DNA of 45,360 nt from an uncultured Bacilli bacterium (GTDB lineage Bacteria; Bacillota_I; Bacilli_A; RFN20; CAG-449), in NCBI GenBank assembly GCA_947591215.1, contig CANQCZ010000011.1, forward strand, positions 1-45,360. Reading direction: 5' to 3'. A program made the position numbers and the translations under genes. The notes below the pieces were generated by a model, which was given only the letters and a program-made list of their open reading frames with translations, did no database searches and was not told where the DNA came from. Shown piece after piece: positions 17,322 through 23,940 of the stretch (the first letter of the stretch is position 1; each line of letters opens with the position of its first letter).

Positions 17322-17346
17322 AGCTACGCGTTGCGTGGCTTTTTTA
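17322..17346 (+). terminator. Terminator after tRNA-fMet
   Basis: AGCTACGC (17322-17329) pairs with GCGTGGCT (17333-17340), one G-T pair, followed by six T. Confidence 0.85.
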
Positions 17347-17480
17347 ATGATTTGTAAACTTTAAAAAGAACATGATAAAACAAGATATGTTTAAAAATCT
17401 GTCGCTATTTTTTCTGAAAATTAATAGTAAGAGTTTGCTATAAATTTAAATGAATTTTTATCGATCGTTTTTAACAAACA

Positions 17481-17508
17481 TTGTTTAAACCAAAAAAGAG
17501 TGTATAAT
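17481..17508 (+). promoter_or_regulatory. Promoter of the nicotinate phosphoribosyltransferase gene
   Basis: TTGTTT at 17481-17486, 16-base spacer, perfect TATAAT at 17503-17508. ATG 17529 follows 21 bases later, behind GAGAGG. Confidence 0.65.
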
Positions 17509-17528
17509 CTAAGCGAGAGGCAAAAGAT

Positions 17529-18983
17529 ATGAAAAAACAATTTGAAAAGAGAAATATTTCAATGGTCATGGATTTTTATGAAATGACGATGAGTAATGGC
17601 TATTTCAATAACCACAATACCGATGAAAGAGTGGCGTTTGATGTTTTTTATCGTAAGAATCCTGATGGCGGTGGTTTTGCGATTATGGCCGGACTTGAAC
17701 AAATAATCGAATATATTGAAAATTTACATTTCGATGATGAAGATATCGAGTACTTAAAAAAGCAAAATCTCTTTTCAGATGAGTTTTTAAATTATCTCCG
17801 TGAATTTCATTTTCGCGGCGATATTTACACTTTCAAGGAAGGGACGATCATCTATCCTAACGAACCGATTTTGACCGTTGTAGCACCACTTATCGATGCT
17901 CAATTAGTCGAAACGGCGATTCTTTTGGAATTGAATCATCAATCTTTGATTGCTACGAAAGCCAATCGCATCGTCAAAGCCGCTAAAGGAAGAGGGGTCA
18001 GTGATTTTGGAGCTAGACGCGCACATAATGTCGATGCTGCGGTATATGGCGCAAGAGCCAGCTACATCGGTGGCGTTAGTTCGACCGCGACCGTTCTTTC
18101 AGGACAAATGTTTAACATTCCCGTCAGTGGTACGATGGCTCATAGTTGGGTGATGTTCTATGAAAGCGAATATGACGCTTTTAAACGTTATGCTCTCAAT
18201 TATCCGGACAATACCGTCTTATTGGTCGATACTTATGATGTTTTAAATTCCGGAGTGCCGAATGCCATTAAAGTGGCAAAAGAAGTTTTAATACCGATGA
18301 ATAAGCGCTTAAAAGGGATTCGCCTTGATAGTGGCGACCTAGCTTATCTTTCTAAAGAAGCGCGAAAAATGTTAGATGCTAATGGCCTTGAAGATTGTAA
18401 GATTATTGTCTCTAATTCGCTCGATGAATTTACGATCGCCTCACTTATCGATCAAGGAGCTAAAATCGATAGCTTCGGGGTTGGAGAACGTTTGATCACT
18501 TCCCGTTCTGAACCGGTATTCGGCGCTGTCTATAAATTAGTTGCCGTGGAACAAAACGGAACCTTTGTCCCACGCATTAAAATATCGGAAAACATTGAAA
18601 AAATCACTAATCCGGGATTAAAGAAAGTTTATCGCGTGTTTAATAAAGATGGTTATGCGATTGCGGATTTATTGACGTTATGGGATGAAGAAGTCGATCT
18701 TAAAAAACCATATCGCTATGTCGATCCGAAAAAACCGTGGAAAAAAGATTGCTTTGAAGATTTTACGATTCGCTTGCTGCAAGTCCCGCTTTTTGTAAAA
18801 GGGGAATGTGTTTATCATTCACCGGCGTTAAATGAAATTAAAGATTATGTCCGTCAGCAACTTGATTATGAGATTTGGCCTGAAGAACAACGCTTTGAAA
18901 ATCCTCATATTCATTATCTTGATATGAGTGAAAAGATGTATAAAACCAAAATGGAACTTTTAAACCAATCATTGAAAAAATAG
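17529..18983 (+). CDS. pncB: Nicotinate phosphoribosyltransferase
   Basis: This 484-residue cytosolic enzyme makes nicotinate mononucleotide from nicotinate and PRPP with ATP hydrolysis, the entry step of NAD salvage. The N terminus MVMDFYEMTMSNGYF and the segments VSDFGARRAHN (containing the conserved phospho-acceptor histidine region), GIRLDSGDLAYLS and SFGVGERLITSRSEP are hallmark motifs of the family, the last two forming the phosphoribosyl-binding site. Length is normal for the Firmicutes type. NadE, the last enzyme of the pathway, is also in this window at 35.3 kb, so salvage from nicotinate to NAD is supported. An 89-residue gene follows after 1 base. Confidence 0.95.
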   Translation: MKKQFEKRNISMVMDFYEMTMSNGYFNNHNTDERVAFDVFYRKNPDGGGFAIMAGLEQIIEYIENLHFDDEDIEYLKKQNLFSDEFLNYLREFHFRGDIYTFKEGTIIYPNEPILTVVAPLIDAQLVETAILLELNHQSLIATKANRIVKAAKGRGVSDFGARRAHNVDAAVYGARASYIGGVSSTATVLSGQMFNIPVSGTMAHSWVMFYESEYDAFKRYALNYPDNTVLLVDTYDVLNSGVPNAIKVAKEVLIPMNKRLKGIRLDSGDLAYLSKEARKMLDANGLEDCKIIVSNSLDEFTIASLIDQGAKIDSFGVGERLITSRSEPVFGAVYKLVAVEQNGTFVPRIKISENIEKITNPGLKKVYRVFNKDGYAIADLLTLWDEEVDLKKPYRYVDPKKPWKKDCFEDFTIRLLQVPLFVKGECVYHSPALNEIKDYVRQQLDYEIWPEEQRFENPHIHYLDMSEKMYKTKMELLNQSLKK

Positions 18984-18984
18984 C

Positions 18985-19254
18985 ATGGAAAAAGTCAGTA
19001 ATTTCGATGAAGCACTTTCTTTATTGAAAGATGGATTTGTGCTTCTTATAGGTGCGGATAATTTTTCCAAACCTTCGTATGTTAAATTTAAACATGGCAA
19101 GTTTTTGGTCTTTTCTAATGGCATGAAAGCAAAACTCAATCTTGAAATCTTCAAAGATCTTTACGAGAGATGTTCGTTTTATCTTTACGATGACAATCAT
19201 GCTTCAATCGATGAAGAAAGAGATCAAGAATATTATTCCTGGAAACATAAATAA
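18985..19254 (+). CDS. Small hypothetical protein behind pncB
   Basis: The 89-residue protein starts at ATG 18985, one base after the pncB stop, so it is very probably co-translated with it. It is soluble and highly charged, with an acidic C-terminal third ending in a short basic tail. I recognise no domain. A role linked to NAD salvage is only suggested by the position. Confidence 0.65.
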   Translation: MEKVSNFDEALSLLKDGFVLLIGADNFSKPSYVKFKHGKFLVFSNGMKAKLNLEIFKDLYERCSFYLYDDNHASIDEERDQEYYSWKHK

Positions 19255-19267
19255 CTTGATTAAAAGA

Positions 19268-19296
19268 TTGCGAGCTATAAGCCTTCTTGCTATAAT
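19268..19296 (+). promoter_or_regulatory. Promoter of tRNA-Gly
   Basis: TTGCGA at 19268-19273, a 17-base spacer and a perfect TATAAT at 19291-19296, ten bases before the tRNA. Confidence 0.8.
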
Positions 19297-19305
19297 AGAA
19301 AAAAC

Positions 19306-19379
19306 GCAAGTATAGTTTAATGGTAGAACACTAGCTTCCCAAGCTGGTTGCACGGGTTCGATTCCCGCTACTTGCTCCA
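19306..19379 (+). tRNA. tRNA-Gly (CCC)
   Basis: The 74-base cloverleaf has a perfect seven-pair acceptor stem (GCAAGTA/TACTTGC), encoded CCA, and anticodon loop TTCCCAA, giving anticodon CCC. One A-C mismatch closes the T stem. It reads GGG, a rare codon in AT-rich genomes; another glycine tRNA must exist elsewhere. Confidence 0.92.
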
Positions 19380-19389
19380 TTGGTTATTA

Positions 19390-19413
19390 AAAACCCTAAA
19401 AGTAGGGCTTTTT
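19390..19413 (+). terminator. Terminator after tRNA-Gly
   Basis: CCCTA (19394-19398) and TAGGG (19403-19407) form a tight hairpin followed by CTTTTT. Confidence 0.7.
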
Positions 19414-19421
19414 AACTTTTA

Positions 19422-19453
19422 TGTAAGGGAATTGTAAGGGAAAATGTAAGGGA
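19422..19453 (+). repeat. Three direct copies of TGTAAGGGA behind tRNA-Gly
   Basis: TGTAAGGGA occurs at 19422-19430, 19433-19441 and 19445-19453, at 11- and 12-base spacing. Short direct repeats just downstream of a tRNA and its terminator resemble the arm-type or core region of a tyrosine-recombinase attachment site. AT-rich orphan genes follow, but no integrase gene is in the window. Confidence 0.6.
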
Positions 19454-19678
19454 ATAATTTTTAATGATGGAACAATCTTACTGATACAAGTATGATAAAT
19501 GTTAAGGCGATTCTAGCAACATTTTATAAATACAGAATAGGAATAAACTATCAAAAAGTAAAAAATTATGGTGAGGTAAAATTACTTAAAGCACATTGAT
19601 TATCTGTGGTATAATTACAATAACAAATTATTTTTGTAAAAATATAATAAATGTATTCTTGATTTAGGAGAAATATAA

Positions 19679-20080
19679 ATGGAAAAACAAATTATGATAA
19701 AATACTTATATAGTGATAAAATTTTTAGAATAAAAAATATTATTAGCTATTTGGAATTGTTTTTTGACTCATCAAGCGATAAATTCATTTTTAATTTTTC
19801 CTTAAATAAAAATCAATCTAAAATTATTAATGAAATAAGGAGTTTGAATAATTTTGGTGGCATTAATATCATCAATGTAGAAACATACAAAAATTACTAC
19901 AATTTTGATATTGCTAGTGATTTTAATAATGTTATACATATTCTTGAGATTATAGAAAATTATGAACTATGTGTTGTAATTTATTGTAATGATATAAAGA
20001 TGTTCATTAATGATAATGATGGTGACTTCATCGTAATTAATACAAGGCATAAGAAATACAAATTAATTAAAAGTAAATAA
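19679..20080 (+). CDS. AT-rich orphan gene 1 of the tRNA-Gly island
   Basis: The 133-residue protein is unusually rich in Ile, Asn, Lys and Phe, reflecting a base composition clearly more AT-rich than the core genes around it. It is soluble, alternates strands and helices, and has no motif I recognise. ATG 19679 follows TTAGGAGAAATATAA. It is the first of three small genes in the same direction. Small orphan genes of this kind are often immunity proteins of contact-dependent toxins, but I cannot show that here. Confidence 0.65.
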   Translation: MEKQIMIKYLYSDKIFRIKNIISYLELFFDSSSDKFIFNFSLNKNQSKIINEIRSLNNFGGINIINVETYKNYYNFDIASDFNNVIHILEIIENYELCVVIYCNDIKMFINDNDGDFIVINTRHKKYKLIKSK

Positions 20081-20115
20081 CAAAACAGTTTATTTTTAAA
20101 AAGGTAATATGAGAT

Positions 20116-20454
20116 ATGAAAAATCCTAATATAATAAATGCATTTGAATTTTTAATTGATGAGTATCATTGTCAATTATTGTTTGAAAATACGATGGGTA
20201 ATCATTATTTATTTCAAAATGATTTATTTAAATTAAAAATTTATGTTTGGGAACAATTTAATGAAGTAGACATTAATCTTATTTATAATATGGAAAATTA
20301 TCATATTGACCCATTTTTAGAAGAACCTTATAAGATGTCACTGATAAATAAAAAGCGTAAAGGCATGAAGAAAGTGTTCTATAATTATGATAAGGATTTT
20401 TGGATTTTGGTTTCTGAAATTATAAAAAATAAAATTAAACAACTTAATATTTAG
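20116..20454 (+). CDS. AT-rich orphan gene 2 of the tRNA-Gly island
   Basis: The 112-residue protein is soluble, with an acidic first half rich in aromatic residues (HYLFQNDLFKLKIYVWE) and a basic second half (KKRKGMKKVF). The layout, beta-strands with a Trp-Glu pair followed by helices, resembles small immunity proteins, but I do not recognise a family. Start ATG 20116 is preceded by AAAGGTAATATGAGAT. It lies 35 bases after orphan gene 1 and shares its AT-rich codon use. Confidence 0.6.
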   Translation: MKNPNIINAFEFLIDEYHCQLLFENTMGNHYLFQNDLFKLKIYVWEQFNEVDINLIYNMENYHIDPFLEEPYKMSLINKKRKGMKKVFYNYDKDFWILVSEIIKNKIKQLNI

Positions 20455-20549
20455 CTATGTTAAATTTTGTTGACGCTTGGTAGTGGAAATAAAAAGATTA
20501 TTTTAAACATAGGGAAAAATGTTTATTGTTTTATATAGGAGCACAATGC

Positions 20550-21011
20550 ATGGTAAAAATTAAATTAAATTTATTTGAATCTATTGTTAGAGCAATTCTA
20601 TTTCCAAATATAGGTTTTTTGTTAACAACTATTATTTTAATTATCTCTTTGGTAAAAGAACAAGAAATTATTGCTTATAAAGGGATTCTAATTTCTTATG
20701 CCATTTGTTTATCTTTAATGATTTTATCTTTAATAACTTGTTTTATAGTAAACCATAAAAGTAAAAAGGAATTTATTTTAAATAATGATGAATTTGTATT
20801 TTTAAATCATAAGTATGCAATAAATCAAATTAGATATGCTGAATATTATGTGTGTAAATGGTATGCACTACCAATAGTTCCTATCTATAAACAACAAGCA
20901 GGTGGTTTAATTACTTTCAAATTAGATTCAGGAGAAAAAATTCAATTTAAAGTAGTTTATAAGGATTATTTGAAAATAAAAACTAAAATAAAAAATATAA
21001 TTGAAAAATAG
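20550..21011 (+). CDS. AT-rich orphan gene 3: two-helix membrane protein with a possible PH-like domain
   Basis: The 153-residue protein has two transmembrane segments (about residues 17-37 and 45-69) followed by a cytoplasmic beta-rich domain (FILNNDEFVFLNHKYAIN onward) that looks like a small bacterial PH-type barrel. Start at ATG 20550 is chosen because GGAG lies 8 bases upstream; the frame stays open upstream to TTG 20526. Codon use is as AT-rich as in the two genes before it. Function unknown. Confidence 0.65.
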   Translation: MVKIKLNLFESIVRAILFPNIGFLLTTIILIISLVKEQEIIAYKGILISYAICLSLMILSLITCFIVNHKSKKEFILNNDEFVFLNHKYAINQIRYAEYYVCKWYALPIVPIYKQQAGGLITFKLDSGEKIQFKVVYKDYLKIKTKIKNIIEK

Positions 21012-21295
21012 TAAACGAATATCAAACAAACGAATTAAAATATGTTTGAAATGGTGCAAGTTGGCTAGAACAAATTAATTGGGGATTTTTGGAACAAAAT
21101 TATGGAATGAGTGTGCATGTATGGGGTCACTTTTATTTTTAACATCTGCTACGTGTCTTATTTACACAAAAAAATAAGTGTAAGATCAAAATTATTATAT
21201 TTTCAATTAATATTTTAGAATTAAAAATTTTCAGTTTATACAAATATTTCTTAATATGATTAATTATTTATGAGTTTAAAGCAATATTTATTATT
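21012..21295. other. Gene-free stretch with a possible gene remnant
   Basis: No complete gene with a ribosome binding site is seen. One plus-strand frame codes for a hydrophobic peptide ending at the TAA near 21176 (GSLLFLTSATCLIYTKK) but lacks a start and has a stop a little upstream, so it may be the broken end of a membrane protein left by insertion or decay of the island. Confidence 0.35.
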
Positions 21296-21321
21296 AAAAA
21301 AGCCTTTTTATTAGGCTTTTT
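21296..21321. terminator. Bidirectional terminator
   Basis: AAAAAGCC pairs with GGCTTTTT around a T-rich loop. It lies 31 bases after the stop of the minus-strand acetyltransferase gene. Confidence 0.75.
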
Positions 21322-21352
21322 GTAATAATTATATTAGTTTTAAAACTAAGGA

Positions 21353-22261
21353 TTAGAAATAATCAGTGCGCCAAAAAGTATAATTGTGATTCAATTTTTC
21401 TAGAATATCACTCGTTAGATTAAATTTGAGATCTTGCTTTTCAAATTTATTTAACAAGATCACCATGCGACCGCGACGTTCTACTTTTTCTAAAATAAGA
21501 TGTGAGGTATTGATCACATCAGGAACTAAAATAAGGCTGGTTCGTAATTTGATTAACGAGATAAAATCATCAAAATATTCGCCTAATTCACCATATTCGC
21601 GGATGATTAAACCACCATCTTTTTCTCCATAATCCAAATAAGCGACTAATTGACCATCTTTATATAGGCCATGGGGATTACGTAATTCGGTAGTTGTCCA
21701 ATGGCTAAGATAAAAATCATCTCGAACGATAGGACCATTTAATTTTGAAGAGAAAGTATCGTATATTTGTCGAATTTCATTTCCGCTGATTTTTCTCACT
21801 TCATAATTTTCATGAATATCGCGTTGATGGATTAAAATGCGATTGTAACGATAAGTGGTTGATTCAAATCCGAAACGGCGATAAAAATCAGGAATGCCAC
21901 TTCCTAAATAAGCAAATATATATCCTGCTTGTTTTTGATCTTCTAAAGCCATTTCAATCAGTTTTGAAGAGATTCCTTGATGACGATATTCGCGCTTGGT
22001 GCAAACTTCGCCAATCCCGGCAAAGGGAACTTTAATACCTTCTATGTACATTTCGCGCTTAAAGATTCTTAAAGAAGCGATAATTTTTTCGTGGTCTTTG
22101 GCAATATAAATATCATTAAAATTATGGTTTGGATCATTGATAAAATGATTTTTAAAATAATTGTACAACATTTCACTAAAGATATTATGATTGAAGGAAT
22201 TGACGCATAGGTGTAACCATTCTTCAAACTCTGATTCTTGTAACTTTGTGAATTTAATCAT
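21353..22261 (-). CDS. GNAT family N-acetyltransferase (Eis-like)
   Basis: The 302-residue protein has the acetyl-CoA-binding motif Arg-x-x-Gly-x-x-Ser within KREYRHQGISSKLIE (near residue 72-86), then the GNAT strand and the Tyr-Arg-Arg-Phe-Gly-Phe segment typical of the Eis-like subgroup, where the first GNAT domain is followed by a second degenerate one; the length fits. It should acetylate an amine, such as an aminoglycoside or a peptide, but the substrate is not readable. Minus-strand ATG 22261 is preceded by AAGGAGAATGAGCG. A strong promoter with TTGACA and TATAAT lies upstream. Confidence 0.85.
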   Translation of the reverse strand: MIKFTKLQESEFEEWLHLCVNSFNHNIFSEMLYNYFKNHFINDPNHNFNDIYIAKDHEKIIASLRIFKREMYIEGIKVPFAGIGEVCTKREYRHQGISSKLIEMALEDQKQAGYIFAYLGSGIPDFYRRFGFESTTYRYNRILIHQRDIHENYEVRKISGNEIRQIYDTFSSKLNGPIVRDDFYLSHWTTTELRNPHGLYKDGQLVAYLDYGEKDGGLIIREYGELGEYFDDFISLIKLRTSLILVPDVINTSHLILEKVERRGRMVILLNKFEKQDLKFNLTSDILEKLNHNYTFWRTDYF

Positions 22262-22313
22262 CGCTCATTCTCCTTATATAAACCGATATTCATCAGTTAT
22301 TATTTCTAATTAA

Positions 22314-22343
22314 ATTATATTAAAAATTTGCGATAACTGTCAA
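22314..22343 (-). promoter_or_regulatory. Promoter of the acetyltransferase gene
   Basis: On the minus strand TTGACA (22343-22338), an 18-base spacer and TATAAT (22319-22314). Both hexamers are perfect. Confidence 0.8.
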
Positions 22344-22417
22344 CGTTCCATCTTTGATGTTACGATAACTATTTTATACAAAATATCAATTTAAAATTAT
22401 ATTAATCGTTTTTAAAT

Positions 22418-22449
22418 AAAAAAAAGGGCTACATAAGTATAGTCCTTTG
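22418..22449 (-). terminator. Terminator of tRNA-Arg
   Basis: On the minus strand GGACTA and TAGCCC pair (one G-T pair) and run into a long T tract, 10-40 bases behind the tRNA 3' end. Confidence 0.75.
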
Positions 22450-22459
22450 TTTGTCGTAA

Positions 22460-22536
22460 TGGTGACCACAGAGGGATTCGAACCCCCGGCCTACGGCTTA
22501 GAAGGCCGTTGCTCTATCCAGCTGAGCTATGTGGCC
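22460..22536 (-). tRNA. tRNA-Arg (TCT)
   Basis: The 77-base cloverleaf on the minus strand has acceptor GGCCACA/TGTGGTC, anticodon loop CTTCTAA (anticodon TCT, reading AGA/AGG) and an encoded CCA. Confidence 0.95.
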
Positions 22537-22545
22537 AGCGTCTTA

Positions 22546-22573
22546 ATATTACCACAAATTAAGATAAATTCAA
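22546..22573 (-). promoter_or_regulatory. Promoter of tRNA-Arg
   Basis: On the minus strand TTGAAT (22573-22568), 16-base spacer and TAATAT (22551-22546), ten bases before the tRNA. Confidence 0.55.
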
Positions 22574-22701
22574 CAACAAAAAAGATGTTTAAGAAAAATC
22601 TGATAAAAGTTTGTGAAAATAACTATCGCTAATAAAGAACAAAGTTTGACATTAACGTTGTTGGTTCATTTAGTCAGTTTGAAAAGAGCGATTAAGAAGA
22701 A

Positions 22702-22767
22702 AAAAAATATAAAAAAGTGTCGGTCTCGAACCCCCTCCTAGAAGAGTGTATATCAAACCGACACAAT
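22702..22767 (-). ncRNA. Candidate small structured RNA
   Basis: On the minus strand a promoter-like pair (TTCACT 22798-22793, 16 bases, TATAAT 22776-22771) would start an RNA at about 22765. It begins with GTGTCGGT (22764-22757), which pairs perfectly with ACCGACAC (22724-22717), and ends in TTTTTTATATTTTTTT. The 32-base loop between the arms holds AGGAGGGGG, a perfect anti-SD-binding purine run, and TTCGAG. The whole unit is about 50-60 bases. No reading frame is present. It stands alone in a 670-bp gene-free region. It could be a regulatory sRNA or simply a terminator with a large loop. Confidence 0.5.
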
Positions 22768-22799
22768 ATTATTATAGATAATTTGAATCAAAAGTGAAC

Positions 22800-23040
22800 A
22801 TAAAAGCGAGATAATTTATGGAAAATTTGCATATAAGCAATAATTATTTATGAAATTATTAAATACTTTTGTGATTGTAAACACGATCGTCTAATATTAT
22901 TCTCGCCTAAAAATAACTATATAAGTTTTTATTTCGCTTAATTTTTGTTAAATTATTCCAAATACTATAAAACTTAATAATAGAGACTTTTAAAAAGCAT
23001 AAGGGGATTTTTATGTAGTTATATCTATTTATCTTTTTCT
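22800..23040. other. Gene-free AT-rich stretch before the tandem repeats
   Basis: No gene, RNA or strong promoter is seen. The only oddity is AAGGGGATTTTT followed by ATG and directly TAG (23013-23018), a ribosome binding site in front of a start-stop pair. Confidence 0.4.
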
Positions 23041-23100
23041 ACGACAAAATTATCCTAGTTATGACAAAATTATTCTAGCTATGACAAAATTATCCTAGCA
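23041..23100 (+). repeat. Three perfect-period 20-bp tandem repeats
   Basis: Units at 23041-23060, 23061-23080 and 23081-23100 share the core GACAAAATTATYCTAG; they differ only at the two ends and one inner base. A 20-bp period is about two helical turns, so a protein bound to each unit would line up on one face. The array ends 41 bases before a promoter and 106 bases before the nucleotidyltransferase-like gene, as expected for a cooperative operator or activator array. Confidence 0.85.
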
Positions 23101-23141
23101 TAGTGCTTAAGAAAGGAAATGCTTTTAGAAGAGTTATTTAG

Positions 23142-23170
23142 TTGCACCGATTTATGATGCATTTTATAAT
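23142..23170 (+). promoter_or_regulatory. Promoter of the nucleotidyltransferase-like gene
   Basis: TTGCAC at 23142-23147, 17-base spacer, perfect TATAAT at 23165-23170. The start GTG 23207 lies about 30 bases behind the expected RNA start. Confidence 0.75.
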
Positions 23171-23206
23171 TAAAGTGTTAGTGTTAGTGTGTTAAGGAGT
23201 GATAAG

Positions 23207-23857
23207 GTGTTAAAATATTTATCAAAAAATGAATCACATTTTTTACGAGCTTTTACCGGCAAAATTATGCAAAAAGTGCAACATACATTGCGCCGTCAAT
23301 TGTCTTTTGAGTATCTGCTTTTTTATGGTGGTGGTTCATCTTTGTTGATTAAGGATTCAAAAAGCGGATATGTCGATTGTGAATTTCAAATTGTGGTTAC
23401 CGAAGCCTTGAAAGAACTATGGGAAAATCCTCAATTGATTAAAGAAAGCTTGCGTGAAGCGTTAAACCGTGCCGCAAAAGGAGTAAGTTTTTTTGAAATC
23501 AGTGATTCCTCGTTTATTTTCAGCGCCGGCATTTCAAATCGTAAAGGGCGAAAATATACCGATATTAAGATTTCGCTCATTTTTGGTGAAGGCAATGAAG
23601 GTTATTCACGTTTAATTTACGATCGATTTACCAATTGCTATACATTAGTGAGGGTAGATGGTTCAAAGGAGATTGAAGAAAAGATCGCATATTTAAAAAA
23701 ATTAAAAAAATGGGATCTTTTCCGAAAACGTTATCTCGAAAAGCGGCAAGAAGTGACGATTGGTCCGCTTTACAGTGCTAGCGATTTATTTCTCGAAGTG
23801 TTAAATGAATTATATGGTGAAGAGAAAAATAACGATGAATTTAAGCAATCGCTATGA
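23207..23857 (+). CDS. Unrecognised protein with a nucleotidyltransferase-like signature
   Basis: The 216-residue soluble protein has Gly41-Gly-Gly-Ser-Ser45, then Asp57-x-Glu59 after 11 residues, and a third acidic residue Asp119 in a hydrophobic strand (YTDIKISLI). That is the hG[GS]-x(7-13)-Dh[DE]h plus third carboxylate pattern of the DNA polymerase beta-type nucleotidyltransferase fold. The C-terminal third is helical and basic. The start is GTG 23207 because AAGGAG lies 7 bases upstream; an earlier GTG (23189) lacks a site. A tandem-repeat array and its own promoter precede it and a terminator overlaps its stop, so it is a single-gene unit. Target unknown. Confidence 0.55.
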   Translation: MLKYLSKNESHFLRAFTGKIMQKVQHTLRRQLSFEYLLFYGGGSSLLIKDSKSGYVDCEFQIVVTEALKELWENPQLIKESLREALNRAAKGVSFFEISDSSFIFSAGISNRKGRKYTDIKISLIFGEGNEGYSRLIYDRFTNCYTLVRVDGSKEIEEKIAYLKKLKKWDLFRKRYLEKRQEVTIGPLYSASDLFLEVLNELYGEEKNNDEFKQSL

Positions 23858-23868
23858 TTGCTTTTTTT
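23841..23868 (+). terminator. Terminator overlapping the end of the nucleotidyltransferase-like gene
   Basis: AAGCAATC (23843-23850) pairs with GATTGCTT (23856-23863), followed by T's. The stop codon TGA at 23855-23857 lies inside the hairpin. Confidence 0.85.
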
Positions 23869-23940
23869 TAATTTCGTAGCTTCTCGTTAACAAAACAAAG
23901 ACTTTATGATATGATTAAAAACAAGTTTTGAGGCTTGAAT

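Noticed and set aside
22447-22632. Plus-strand frame of 61 codons over the tRNA-Arg gene
   Set aside because: It is the antisense of the tRNA (encodes TTEGFEPPAYGLEGRC, a well-known artefact of tRNA loci).
23041-23100. Possible CRISPR array
   Set aside because: Units are contiguous 20-mers without spacers, and no cas genes are present.
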